NCBI GenBank assembly: GCA_947252455.1
Contig: CAMXVQ010000016.1
Location: 1-23,421 of the forward strand
Source of the DNA: an uncultured Atopobium sp.
GTDB lineage: Bacteria; Actinomycetota; Coriobacteriia; Coriobacteriales; Atopobiaceae
Reading direction: 5' to 3'
Length of the DNA stretch: 23,421 nucleotides
Part shown: in pieces, positions 6,958-14,200 of the stretch
Numbering within the stretch: position 1 is the stretch's first letter
Layout: every line of letters starts with the position of its first letter
Notes under the pieces: model-generated
The model's input: only the letters and a program-made list of their open reading frames with translations
The model's database searches: none
Told to the model about the DNA's origin: nothing
Position numbers and translations under genes: made by a program

Positions 6958-8700
6958 ATGATTTCTCATGTGATTCGTACCTGCTTTCCCGTTGCAGCTC
7001 AAGCGGTTGCAAACAAAGCTGATGAAATTAACAAGCTTAACGTATTCCCCGTTCCCGACGGAGACACGGGAACAAACATGTCGCTTACGCTTCAAACCGT
7101 GGTAAAAGAGGTGGAAGACCTGCCTCAAGATGCGTCGATGGAAGATATAGCACATGCAATTACGCACGGATCACTTATGGGCGCGCGCGGCAATTCTGGC
7201 GTTATTACCAGCCAAATTTTGCGCGGTATTAGTGAAGGTCTTGTTGGCGCATCCGACGAAGCTCTAAGCGTAGAAGACATTGCAAAAGCCTTACGAAACG
7301 GCGTAAAAGTTGCATTTAAGGCTGTAAGAAAGCCTGTTGAAGGAACCATTCTTACCGTTTTAAAAGACGTGTCGCTTTGCGCCGATAAGCTTGAGCAAAA
7401 ACACGCAACCAAGCAAGAGCTCCTTGATGCAATTGTGGTTGAAGCATATGAATCCGTTGCACGCACACCCGATTTATTGCCCGTGCTTAAAGAGAACGGG
7501 GTAGTAGATTCGGGCGCTTTTGGTTTTGCAACTTTTATCGAAGCCTTTGTAAATGCTTATAACGGTAAAGATCAGCAGCTTACCAATTTTAAGACTACGG
7601 TCGATGCCCACGATGCCCAAGATACCAAAGACGCTAAAGCCCACGTATCAAATGCGGTTGATATTGCGGTTAACGAAGATTGGGAAGGCTCTCAGTATCG
7701 TTATTGTACCGAGTTTTTGTTCCATGCCGATTTAGAAGACTTTAACCCCGAAACTCATCTTAAATTTCTTGCGTCTCAAGGTGACTGCGAACTTTTGGTA
7801 GGAAGTTATCCCGATTATAAGATTCATGTTCACACTAATCGTCCCGATTACGTTTTGCGCCACATGCTGCATCGCGGCCAAATATATAACGTGTTTGTAC
7901 ACAATATGGATTTAGAGGCTCACGAACGAACAGACGCCATCCGCGATGACAAAGTTCTTGTCCACGGTGATGATTTTGTCGCTGGATCTGCGGCATCTAC
8001 ATCGGCCTCGTCGCCTGCTTCTAACGCACCGTTAAAGGACGTAGGCTTTGTTGCGGTTGCAGCTGGTAGCGGCCAAGCAGAAATTCTTACATCATTAGGT
8101 GTTGACCAAATTATCTCTGGCGGCCAAACCATGAATCCCTCTACAGCCGATATTCTTAAAGCTATCGAAGCCACTCATGCTCGTCAGGTAGTTGTATTGC
8201 CTAACAACTCTAATATTCGCATGGCTGCCGAAGCAGCGGTTCAGGCAGTTACTACCTGCGTTGCAAAAGTTGTTCCCACTAAAAGCGTTCTGCAAGCATT
8301 TTCTTGCATGTTCTGCGTTGATTTGAGCAAAGATTTTGATGAACTTGTGTCACAAATGACCGATCAACTTTCTCTCATTAGAGACGGTGAGATAACCCGT
8401 GCCGTTCGCGATTCGTCAGCCTCTGATGGTACGCCTATCCATGTAGGCGATGTGATGGGTATTTCCTGTGGTTCCATCGATGTGGTTGGACACGACGTAT
8501 GCAGCGTAACGCTTGAAGTTATTGCTCGTATGATGGCCGAAGAAGAAAGCGATACCTTAACTATCTTGGCTGGTAAAGATATGGATCAAGCAAGCTATGA
8601 CGATCTGGTAGAAAAGATAGAAGATAAGTTCCCCTCGCTTGACGTAGATCCGCAACGCGGAGAGCAACCGCTTTATCCTGTGATTTTCTCGCTCGAATAA
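6958..8700 (+). CDS. fakA: DhaL-domain kinase subunit, FakA/YloV-like fatty acid kinase
   Basis: FakA transfers phosphate from ATP to a fatty acid held by FakB, producing acyl-phosphate for phospholipid synthesis. The 580-residue protein has an N-terminal DhaL domain with NKLNVFPVPDGDTGTNM (25-41), where Asp34 and Asp36 should bind the two Mg ions, and GARGNSGVITSQILRG. The middle and C-terminal domains are those of the YloV family, including SGGQTMNPST (about 384-393) and NNSNIRMAAE. A Ser/Ala-rich linker (AGSAASTSASSPASN, about 341-355) joins the domains. It follows asp23 and precedes recG by 7 bases, and plsX, the enzyme that makes acyl-phosphate from acyl-ACP, lies later in the same cluster. 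No fakB is in the window. The ATG at 6958 is the first plausible start; the family's extra N-terminal residues are slightly reduced. Confidence 0.9.
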   Translation: MISHVIRTCFPVAAQAVANKADEINKLNVFPVPDGDTGTNMSLTLQTVVKEVEDLPQDASMEDIAHAITHGSLMGARGNSGVITSQILRGISEGLVGASDEALSVEDIAKALRNGVKVAFKAVRKPVEGTILTVLKDVSLCADKLEQKHATKQELLDAIVVEAYESVARTPDLLPVLKENGVVDSGAFGFATFIEAFVNAYNGKDQQLTNFKTTVDAHDAQDTKDAKAHVSNAVDIAVNEDWEGSQYRYCTEFLFHADLEDFNPETHLKFLASQGDCELLVGSYPDYKIHVHTNRPDYVLRHMLHRGQIYNVFVHNMDLEAHERTDAIRDDKVLVHGDDFVAGSAASTSASSPASNAPLKDVGFVAVAAGSGQAEILTSLGVDQIISGGQTMNPSTADILKAIEATHARQVVVLPNNSNIRMAAEAAVQAVTTCVAKVVPTKSVLQAFSCMFCVDLSKDFDELVSQMTDQLSLIRDGEITRAVRDSSASDGTPIHVGDVMGISCGSIDVVGHDVCSVTLEVIARMMAEEESDTLTILAGKDMDQASYDDLVEKIEDKFPSLDVDPQRGEQPLYPVIFSLE

Positions 8701-8707
8701 GGCGTCT

Positions 8708-10957
8708 GTGGATACTCAACTGCATATATCCGAGGCATCACCGCGTCTTGCAGCGTCTTGTGCGCTTGACGCGCCGCTTGGTATGTTGTCCTATGTAACG
8801 CCTGCGCGCGCGAAACTGTTTTCTAATATTGGTATCCACACCCTGCGCGATCTTATATTGCGCGTTCCTCGTAGATACCTTGATTTTTCGCGGCATGTTT
8901 CTATTCTTGAAGCAGCGGTAAATGACACAGTTACCATATCGTGTGTTATTGATCGAATTAATCTTAAGCGTCCGCGTCCGCATCTCTCAATTGTTGAGAT
9001 GTATGTAACCGATACCATAGGTATCATGCGCATTTCGTTTTTTAGGCAGCCCTGGCTTGCAAAAGCCTACCATGTTGGCGACGTTGTTGCGCTTTTGGGT
9101 AAAGTAGAATATTCGTATGGTTTTAAGTGCATGAATTCGCCGTTTATTGAGCTTATTCACGCAGCAGATGCTCGTCCTACAGACGGCCACGCTGCAGATA
9201 CTCATACAGCTGACGCCCATGCCCAAGATAAACGCGCACCTCAGCCCGTGGCCACAACTCGTCTTGATACGCATATTCTGCCTGTTTATGCACTGTGCGA
9301 CGGCTTATCCGCTGCGTGGTATCGACGCATTGTTAAAATATGTTTGCATAAAATTTTGCCGCTGGTAGACTGCATACCATCTGCGTATCTTGCGCGTAAT
9401 CGCCTGATGGGATATTCAACTGCTATCCAACAGATGCACATGCCAACATCGATGTCTGCGCAAGAAGCTGCGCGACGCCGTTTTGCATATAACGAGCTGT
9501 TTTTTCTTCAGCTTGCACTTCGCGTGCGCACATCTGTTGAGGATGCTCAAGACCCCATACAACATTGTATTAACGGAAGCCACCTCAAAAACTTTTATAA
9601 GGCGTTGCCGTTTGAATTGAGCGCAGAGCAGCAAAGTGCAGCTCATGATCTTTTACATGATATGCAGGCAAAAACGTGCATGAATAGGCTGTTACTTGGT
9701 GATGTTGGAACGGGAAAAACCGTTGTTTGCGCCCTTGGTTTTGCTGTTTGCGCCGACACATCCACGCAAGCTGCCATGCTTGCGCCAACCTCTGTGTTAG
9801 CTCAGCAATATGCCGAAAAAATAGGCACGCTCCTTACTAAATTGTCTATCTCGTGGGCACTTTTAACGTCTGCAACAACAAAGTCCGAGCGCGCCAATAT
9901 TCTGAGCGGTTTACAAACAGGGTTGGTTCAGGTCATTTTTGGTACCACATCGCTTTTGTCTGATGATGTGCAGTTTCACAAGCTTTCCTACATCGTCATT
10001 GACGAGCAGCACCGCTTTGGCGTACATCAGCGTCTTGCGCTTAGACAAAAATCTCCGTTTGCCGATTTACTTGCCATGAGCGCCACTCCTATTCCACGTA
10101 CGTTGGCGCTTTCGTTTTACGGCGATCTAACCTGCTCTTTTATTAAACATAAGCCGTTTTCTACAGCAAATGTAACCACAAACGTATTAGCAAACGAAAA
10201 TGTATCCGTTGCCTATGATGCTGTTGCCGCATGCATTGAGCAAGGTCAGCAAGCTTATATTATTTGTCCACTTATCGACAATCAAGACACGCGTACCACG
10301 GTTGATGACATTGCTCCCAACGCGCAGTCTTCCGCACAAACGCTGCACAGTGCTCAGCAAACCTTTGAAGCTCTCAAACATAGTAGCTTTAGCGCTTATC
10401 GAATTGGTCTTTTAACAGGTCGCATGGACAGCGAAGAAAAAGACAGGGTTATGAGTCAATTTAGGGCGCACAAGCTTGACGTATTGGTGGCAACAACCAT
10501 TGTTGAGGTAGGCGTAGATGTTCCGCGCGCCTGTGCTATGATTATCCTTGACGCCGATCGCTTTGGGCTTGCAACGCTTCACCAGCTGCGTGGCCGTGTT
10601 GGCCGAGGCAGTCTTGCGGCACAGGTTTATTTGGTAACCGCTTCAAAAAAGCATAGTTTAGCTCGCCGAAGGCTTGATATTTTGGAGAACACCTTTGATG
10701 GCTTTGAACTTTCTCAAAAAGATTTGGAGCTCAGACGCGAGGGCGACATTTTAGGCTATCGTCAAAGCGGTACGCTTACCCTGCATGTTTGTGATATGGT
10801 GCGCGACATGGATCTGATTGAAGCAGCTCATCGCGATGTGGGCGAGCTGTTAGATGGTGATCCTCGTTTATCGCAAACCCAACATCGAGCACTGGTGCAT
10901 GAGATGCACGCGCGCTTTCCGGCTTACTTTGAAGAACTGAAAGGTATCGGGTTTTAG
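8708..10957 (+). CDS. recG: ATP-dependent DNA helicase RecG
   Basis: RecG remodels stalled replication forks and branched recombination intermediates. The 749-residue protein has an N-terminal wedge/OB region (YVTPARAKLFSNIGIHTLRDLI...VPRRYLDFS, then the OB fold to about 150), Walker A GDVGTGKT (about 335-342), motif Ia LAPTSVLAQQY, motif II DEQHRFGVHQR, motif III MSATPIPRT, motif V TTIVEVGVDVP and motif VI QLRGRVGRG. These are diagnostic of RecG. An Ala/His/Asp-rich insert (about residues 152-185, with HAAD, HTAD and HAQD repeats) sits just after the OB fold and is not part of the core. The start is a GTG at 8708, 7 bases after fakA, with AAGG just upstream; co-transcription with fakA is likely. 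Confidence 0.95.
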   Translation: MDTQLHISEASPRLAASCALDAPLGMLSYVTPARAKLFSNIGIHTLRDLILRVPRRYLDFSRHVSILEAAVNDTVTISCVIDRINLKRPRPHLSIVEMYVTDTIGIMRISFFRQPWLAKAYHVGDVVALLGKVEYSYGFKCMNSPFIELIHAADARPTDGHAADTHTADAHAQDKRAPQPVATTRLDTHILPVYALCDGLSAAWYRRIVKICLHKILPLVDCIPSAYLARNRLMGYSTAIQQMHMPTSMSAQEAARRRFAYNELFFLQLALRVRTSVEDAQDPIQHCINGSHLKNFYKALPFELSAEQQSAAHDLLHDMQAKTCMNRLLLGDVGTGKTVVCALGFAVCADTSTQAAMLAPTSVLAQQYAEKIGTLLTKLSISWALLTSATTKSERANILSGLQTGLVQVIFGTTSLLSDDVQFHKLSYIVIDEQHRFGVHQRLALRQKSPFADLLAMSATPIPRTLALSFYGDLTCSFIKHKPFSTANVTTNVLANENVSVAYDAVAACIEQGQQAYIICPLIDNQDTRTTVDDIAPNAQSSAQTLHSAQQTFEALKHSSFSAYRIGLLTGRMDSEEKDRVMSQFRAHKLDVLVATTIVEVGVDVPRACAMIILDADRFGLATLHQLRGRVGRGSLAAQVYLVTASKKHSLARRRLDILENTFDGFELSQKDLELRREGDILGYRQSGTLTLHVCDMVRDMDLIEAAHRDVGELLDGDPRLSQTQHRALVHEMHARFPAYFEELKGIGF

Positions 10958-10984
10958 CGCTTTGAACTGTGAACCTTTGCACCT

Positions 10985-11034
10985 GCGCCGTCCGCTGCGT
11001 CCTCGCCGTTCGCGCCGTCCGCGCCGTTCGCGCC
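10985..11034. repeat. 9-bp tandem repeat, consensus GCGCCGTYC
   Basis: About five and a half imperfect 9-bp units run head to tail between recG and rsmD. Units read GCGCCGTCC, GCTGCGTCC, TCGCCGTTC, GCGCCGTCC, GCGCCGTTC and a partial last copy. On the minus strand they would encode a Gly-Ala-Asp/Asn repeat, but that frame runs into rsmD antisense and has no other support as a gene. Confidence 0.8.
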
Positions 11035-11071
11035 ACGTATTAACTCATAAAGCTCTCTTGAAAGGAACCAT

Positions 11072-11668
11072 ATGCGTATTGTAAGTGGAGTTTGGGCTGG
11101 TAAAGAGCTCATTACTTTGCAGGGACGAAACGTCACGCGTCCAACTACTTCGCGCTTGCGTGAGTCTATAGCGTCTATGGTTAAGCATGAGTTTGATTTG
11201 GACTTGGCTCGCGCGTACGTTTTGGATACATTTGCAGGTTCAGGAGCTTTGGGTTTTGAGCTTATGTCGCAAGGTGCAGCATATTTGGCGTCTATCGAAA
11301 AAGATCGCAATGCTTTTAAGATTTTGCAAACCAACGCGCAAAACCTTGGATGCAAGCCAAACACGTTTACGGCGTTGTACGGTGATTGCATGAATCACAC
11401 CCTCATTGAGCGTATTAAGCACCCAATTAATTGTGTACTGCTTGATCCACCGTATGCCTATAAGCCAGATGAGGTATGTAAGCTTTTTGATGCATTAAGT
11501 TTGGCGCATGTGCTTGATTTGCATGCGCTTGTAGTGTACGAGCACGAAAAACATACCACACTTGAAAAAAGTATCCGCACCCACTTTGCCACGCTTGAGC
11601 TTGTGCGCGAGAAAACTCACGGTATTACGCAGGTAAGTCTTTTTCGTGTGTCTGCACATAATTTGTAG
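11072..11668 (+). CDS. rsmD: 16S rRNA (guanine966-N2)-methyltransferase RsmD
   Basis: RsmD methylates G966 of 16S rRNA in the assembled 30S subunit using S-adenosylmethionine. The 198-residue protein opens with the family signature MRIVSGVWAGKEL and RPTTSRLRESI, has the SAM-binding loop VLDTFAGSGALGFELMSQGA (about 51-70), an acidic strand end SIEKD, and the catalytic motif LLDPPY (about 125-130). Length is normal for the family. GAAAGGA lies a few bases before the ATG. It is followed by coaD, the usual rsmD-coaD pairing in bacteria, with a 54-base gap that contains a strong ribosome binding site for coaD. Confidence 0.93.
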   Translation: MRIVSGVWAGKELITLQGRNVTRPTTSRLRESIASMVKHEFDLDLARAYVLDTFAGSGALGFELMSQGAAYLASIEKDRNAFKILQTNAQNLGCKPNTFTALYGDCMNHTLIERIKHPINCVLLDPPYAYKPDEVCKLFDALSLAHVLDLHALVVYEHEKHTTLEKSIRTHFATLELVREKTHGITQVSLFRVSAHNL

Positions 11669-11722
11669 CAAACGTTTGTTGATATACGTGCAAATATTGA
11701 TACACATAAAAAAAGGAGTGCT

Positions 11723-12220
11723 ATGAATACAGAAATTTCTCATGTGGTAGTTCCTGGTACTTTTGACCCTATAACGCTTGGCCATCTTGATGTTATTCGC
11801 CGCGCACGAAAAATGTTTCCGCAGGTAAGTGTTGCTGTTGCGCTGTCAGCGCGCAAGAATGAAACGGGCGCTACCTTCTCGCTTGAACACCGTGTCGAGT
11901 TGGTGCGCGCCTCGCTTGACGAGGCACATCTAAACGATGTAAACGTGTATCCGTTTGAAGGTCTCCTTGTTCAGTTTGTCAAGTCAATAGGTGCACAAGC
12001 TGTGGTAAAAGGCTTGCGTGCTATGACCGATTTTGAATACGAGCTGCAGCAATCCGACCTTAATACGCGTATGAATCCCGATATCGAATCCATTTACGTG
12101 ATGAGTAACCCCAAGTACGGTTTTATTTCGTCCTCGGTTGTGCGCGAAATAGCAAGTATGGGTGCCGATGTAAGCATGATGGTGCCTGCATGCGTTTTAC
12201 AACACCTGTATCATAAGTAG
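11723..12220 (+). CDS. coaD: Phosphopantetheine adenylyltransferase
   Basis: CoaD converts 4'-phosphopantetheine and ATP to dephospho-CoA, the penultimate step of coenzyme A synthesis. The 165-residue protein has the nucleotidyltransferase signature VPGTFDPITLGHLDVIRRA (10-28), where the GHLD histidine helps bind ATP, plus VVKGLRAMTDFEYELQ and the second signature ISSSVVREIASMGADVS near the C-terminus. All are canonical. AAAAAAAGGAG precedes the ATG by 5 bases. CoA supplies the phosphopantetheine arm of the acyl carrier protein encoded later in the cluster. Confidence 0.96.
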   Translation: MNTEISHVVVPGTFDPITLGHLDVIRRARKMFPQVSVAVALSARKNETGATFSLEHRVELVRASLDEAHLNDVNVYPFEGLLVQFVKSIGAQAVVKGLRAMTDFEYELQQSDLNTRMNPDIESIYVMSNPKYGFISSSVVREIASMGADVSMMVPACVLQHLYHK

Positions 12221-12229
12221 CGTAAGCTC

Positions 12230-12268
12230 GTGCAAGAGGGTAGTGCAAGAGGAAAGTGCGAGAGCTTG
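12230..12268. repeat. 13-bp tandem repeat after coaD
   Basis: Three adjacent 13-bp units, GTGCAAGAGGGTA, GTGCAAGAGGAAA and GTGCGAGAGCTTG, start 9 bases after the coaD stop. The third copy is diverged and forms part of the left arm of the following stem-loop. Confidence 0.65.
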
Positions 12269-12291
12269 CGCGAAAAGGTAGCGCGCAAGCT
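12263..12291 (+). terminator. Strong stem-loop downstream of coaD, possible terminator
   Basis: AGCTTGCGCG and CGCGCAAGCT form a perfect, G+C-rich 10-bp stem with a 9-base loop. It is followed by TGTATAAAAACG, not a T-run, so termination would be atypical or factor-dependent. It ends the coaD transcript region and precedes a 170-base leader before the DivIVA-like gene. Confidence 0.4.
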
Positions 12292-12377
12292 TGTATAAAA
12301 ACGCCTCAATGTGCGTTCTTGGTTGTAAAGCTTATGGAACTGTATGCAATATGATAAAATCTCCCTTCGCTTTAAGC

Positions 12378-12397
12378 TTTTATCTGTTAAGATAAAA
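12378..12397. promoter_or_regulatory. A+T-rich inverted repeat in the leader of the DivIVA-like gene
   Basis: TTTTATCT and AGATAAAA form a perfect 8-bp inverted repeat around GTTA, 67 bases before the sepIVA-like start. TATGAT-type -10 candidates lie on both sides (12350-12355 and 12401-12406), but neither has a convincing -35. It may be a protein-binding site or a weak hairpin. Confidence 0.35.
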
Positions 12398-12463
12398 ACG
12401 TATGATCAAAAATGAAGTTAAAGTGAACCTATTGATCATTCACAGGATTGAAAGGAGCCCAGT

Positions 12464-12961
12464 ATGCAGCCGGGTGAAGAAATCGAGAGCCTTGTTAATG
12501 AACTTGAATCAATGGTAAGCGAAGCCAAAACACCGTTTGCTGCTGGTCAAGGTAAAAAAATCGTTGATGAAAACGATGTTTATGAAATTCTCGATGAGAT
12601 TCGTCGTGTTTTTCCCCAAGAATTTACTGACGCACGTCGTATTGTTAAAGAAGAAAACGAAACACTTGAACGTGCTCAGCAACAGGCTGACTCTATTGTT
12701 GCCGATGCTCAGCAACAGGCTATTATTTTAGCAAGTGACCAAGAGATTGTTCGTATTGCCCAACAAAAAGCCGAAGAAGTTAAAGCTCAGGCAGACCAAT
12801 ACGAACGTGACACGCGCTACAATGCAGAAGAATATGCTGATACCGTTTTAGCGCATCTAGAAGAAAATCTTAAATCCCTTACCAACTCTGTAACACGCGT
12901 GCGCCAAACGCTCAATGAAAACTCTGGTGACCGCAATCAATCTAATAACGTTTCGTGGTAA
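12464..12961 (+). CDS. DivIVA-like coiled-coil protein, SepIVA-like
   Basis: The 165-residue protein is almost wholly helical. It has an N-terminal segment (GKKIVDENDVYEILDEIRRVF, about 30-50) like DivIVA-family starts, then a Gln/Ala/Glu-rich coiled coil (about 55-135, with repeats such as AQQQADSIVADAQQQA), and a polar Asn/Ser-rich tail. No membrane segment is present. In mycobacteria the DivIVA-like septation factor SepIVA is encoded beside DUF177 and close to the rnc genes. The same neighbourhood here (coaD before, DUF177 and rpmF after) supports a role in septum or envelope growth. Resemblance to ATP synthase subunit b in searches would be expected and misleading. AAAGGAG lies 6 bases before the ATG. 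Confidence 0.7.
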   Translation: MQPGEEIESLVNELESMVSEAKTPFAAGQGKKIVDENDVYEILDEIRRVFPQEFTDARRIVKEENETLERAQQQADSIVADAQQQAIILASDQEIVRIAQQKAEEVKAQADQYERDTRYNAEEYADTVLAHLEENLKSLTNSVTRVRQTLNENSGDRNQSNNVSW

Positions 12962-12991
12962 TTGTATTCAAGCAGGTGTTTTAGGTACCTT

Positions 12992-13570
12992 ATGAAAAAA
13001 ACCGTTGCAATTTTAGATGATCGACTTTCGCAGCGCGGAAGCTCGGTGCATCTTACAGGTCATGTTGATGAAGATTCGTACGTATTGGGTGCGCACCATT
13101 TTGTGTTGCCCCAAGGCGTTGAGTATTCGCTTGATTTAACGAATGCTGGGCAAGGTATTTTTGTAACGGGTATCCTTTCGTGCACGGTTGAAGGCACCTG
13201 TGATCGCTGCCTTGACAAGGCAGCGTTTGCGCTTGAAGGCGAAGTTGACCAGTATTATCTATTTGAAGAGCCTGAGCAAACGCCCTTATCTTCTGATGAA
13301 GACGAACTCGATTTTGAGCTTGTGTCTGCTGATAACACACTTGATCTGACACATGCGCTTGAATCGGTATTACTCATGGAAACGCCTTACGTTATCTTAT
13401 GTTCTGATGAATGCAAAGGTTTGTGTTCTGAGTGCGGTTGTAACCTTAATCACACTCAATGTAGCTGTGCCGAACGCTTGGTACATAACGCGTCAGAAGA
13501 ACCTCAATCTCATAATGCACAAGAGCTTGCTAAATTAAAGAAGCTGCTTTCTTCTTCTGATACCAAGTAG
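12992..13570 (+). CDS. YceD/DUF177 family Cys-rich protein
   Basis: The 192-residue protein matches the DUF177 layout: an N-terminal beta-rich part with CTVEGTCDRCLD (about 65-75) and a C-terminal metal-binding cluster CSDECKGLCSECGCNLNHTQ ending in CSC (about 137-159). DUF177 proteins are nearly always encoded just before rpmF, and relatives have been linked to 23S rRNA and ribosome metabolism. I prefer the ATG at 12992 over the in-frame TTG at 12962, because the protein family starts near MKKTVAILDDRL; the ribosome binding site is weak (TTAGG). It follows the DivIVA-like gene by 30 bases. A 332-base spacer separates it from rpmF, longer than usual for this pair. Confidence 0.85.
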   Translation: MKKTVAILDDRLSQRGSSVHLTGHVDEDSYVLGAHHFVLPQGVEYSLDLTNAGQGIFVTGILSCTVEGTCDRCLDKAAFALEGEVDQYYLFEEPEQTPLSSDEDELDFELVSADNTLDLTHALESVLLMETPYVILCSDECKGLCSECGCNLNHTQCSCAERLVHNASEEPQSHNAQELAKLKKLLSSSDTK

Positions 13571-13580
13571 GTACGCGAGC

Positions 13581-13610
13581 TAACGCGTACAAACGCGTAC
13601 AAACGCGTGC
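13581..13610. repeat. 10-bp tandem repeat, unit AAACGCGTAC
   Basis: Three consecutive 10-bp units read TAACGCGTAC, AAACGCGTAC and AAACGCGTGC, starting 10 bases after the DUF177 stop. Each contains the palindrome ACGCGT. Confidence 0.8.
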
Positions 13611-13776
13611 CAACCAAGCACCAACTATTGCAATCGCGCAGACAAGTGTCGCCCCGCATCGTACGCGCGCCAACACGGCGCATTCTTGTTAGTAAGTTGC
13701 GCGCCTTAGTACGTGATAATTTTGTTATGTTTACGCATAAGACTTGTTTATATGGTGAGTACATGTAAAATTTCTG

Positions 13777-13824
13777 ATGGTATAAGGAAATGTTAGGCGT
13801 ATACCATATAAAACATGGTATAGT
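13777..13824 (+). promoter_or_regulatory. Three ATGGTATA half-sites and an extended -10 upstream of rpmF
   Basis: ATGGTATA occurs at 13777-13784 and 13815-13822, and its complement TATACCAT at 13800-13807. The last two form an 8-bp inverted repeat with a 7-base spacer. The right arm overlaps TGGTATAGT (13816-13824), an extended -10 element (TGn plus TATAGT). A protein bound to the repeat would cover the promoter. The regulator is unknown; the transcription start would be near 13831. Confidence 0.5.
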
Positions 13825-13902
13825 ACATTCTTGCGTATTTTTAATAGATGCCGCTCAGGAGTTCATTCGCCTGACGCTATGATGTTTTAAGAGAGGTTAA
13901 TG

Positions 13903-14082
13903 ATGGCAGTTCCTAAGCAAAAAAAGGGTCGTGGCGCAACTCATACACGTCGTTCAGCAAACAGCAAGCTCGAAGCAGCAGCTCGTTCAGTATGTCCTCA
14001 GTGCAATGCTGTTAAGCTTCCACATCACGTTTGCTCTAACTGTGGCTACTACAAAGATCGCGAAGTAGTTGTTACCGAGTAA
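13903..14082 (+). CDS. rpmF: 50S ribosomal protein L32
   Basis: The 59-residue protein reads MAVPKQKKGRGATHTRRSAN at its start, the family signature, and has a zinc-ribbon pair CPQC ... CSNC (about 37-40 and 50-53), so this is the zinc-binding form of L32. I chose the second of two adjacent ATGs (13903 rather than 13900) because L32 conventionally begins MAVPK and GAGAGG sits 7 bases upstream. It is flanked by a promoter-like region and an intrinsic terminator, so it probably forms its own transcript between DUF177 and plsX. Confidence 0.97.
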   Translation: MAVPKQKKGRGATHTRRSANSKLEAAARSVCPQCNAVKLPHHVCSNCGYYKDREVVVTE

Positions 14083-14104
14083 TTTTGCACTAAAGCCTAT
14101 GAGC

Positions 14105-14139
14105 AGGTCGGTCCTTACTCGGATCGGCCTTTCTTTTTT
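14105..14139 (+). terminator. Rho-independent terminator of rpmF
   Basis: AGGTCGGTCC and GGATCGGCCT pair over 10 bp with two G-U wobbles around a six-base loop, followed directly by TTCTTTTTT. It lies 22 bases after the rpmF stop and separates it from plsX. Confidence 0.9.
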
Positions 14140-14200
14140 ATGTGTTCAGTGCTCATTTGCGTGTTTGAAAAGTACCGTAACTCAAAGTTTGGAGTAGACC

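Larger units (their letters stand above)
13571..13902. other. Intergenic region between DUF177 and rpmF
   Basis: This spacer has three zones. 13571-13690 is G+C-rich and contains a 10-bp tandem repeat and CCAAC-type words. 13700-13830 is A+T-rich, with promoter-like hexamers (TTGTTT at 13744-13749 and TAAAAT at 13766-13771, 16 bases apart) and the ATGGTATA motif cluster. 13831-13902 is the rpmF leader, with a bulged hairpin candidate around 13853-13876 and GAGAGG (13890-13895) as ribosome binding site. No gene is visible. Confidence 0.6.

Noticed and set aside
10954..11391. Minus-strand frame encoding a Gly-Ala-Asp/Asn collagen-like repeat
   Set aside because: Most of it is antisense to rsmD, and the repeat comes from the 9-bp tandem array; no start signals or homology are apparent.
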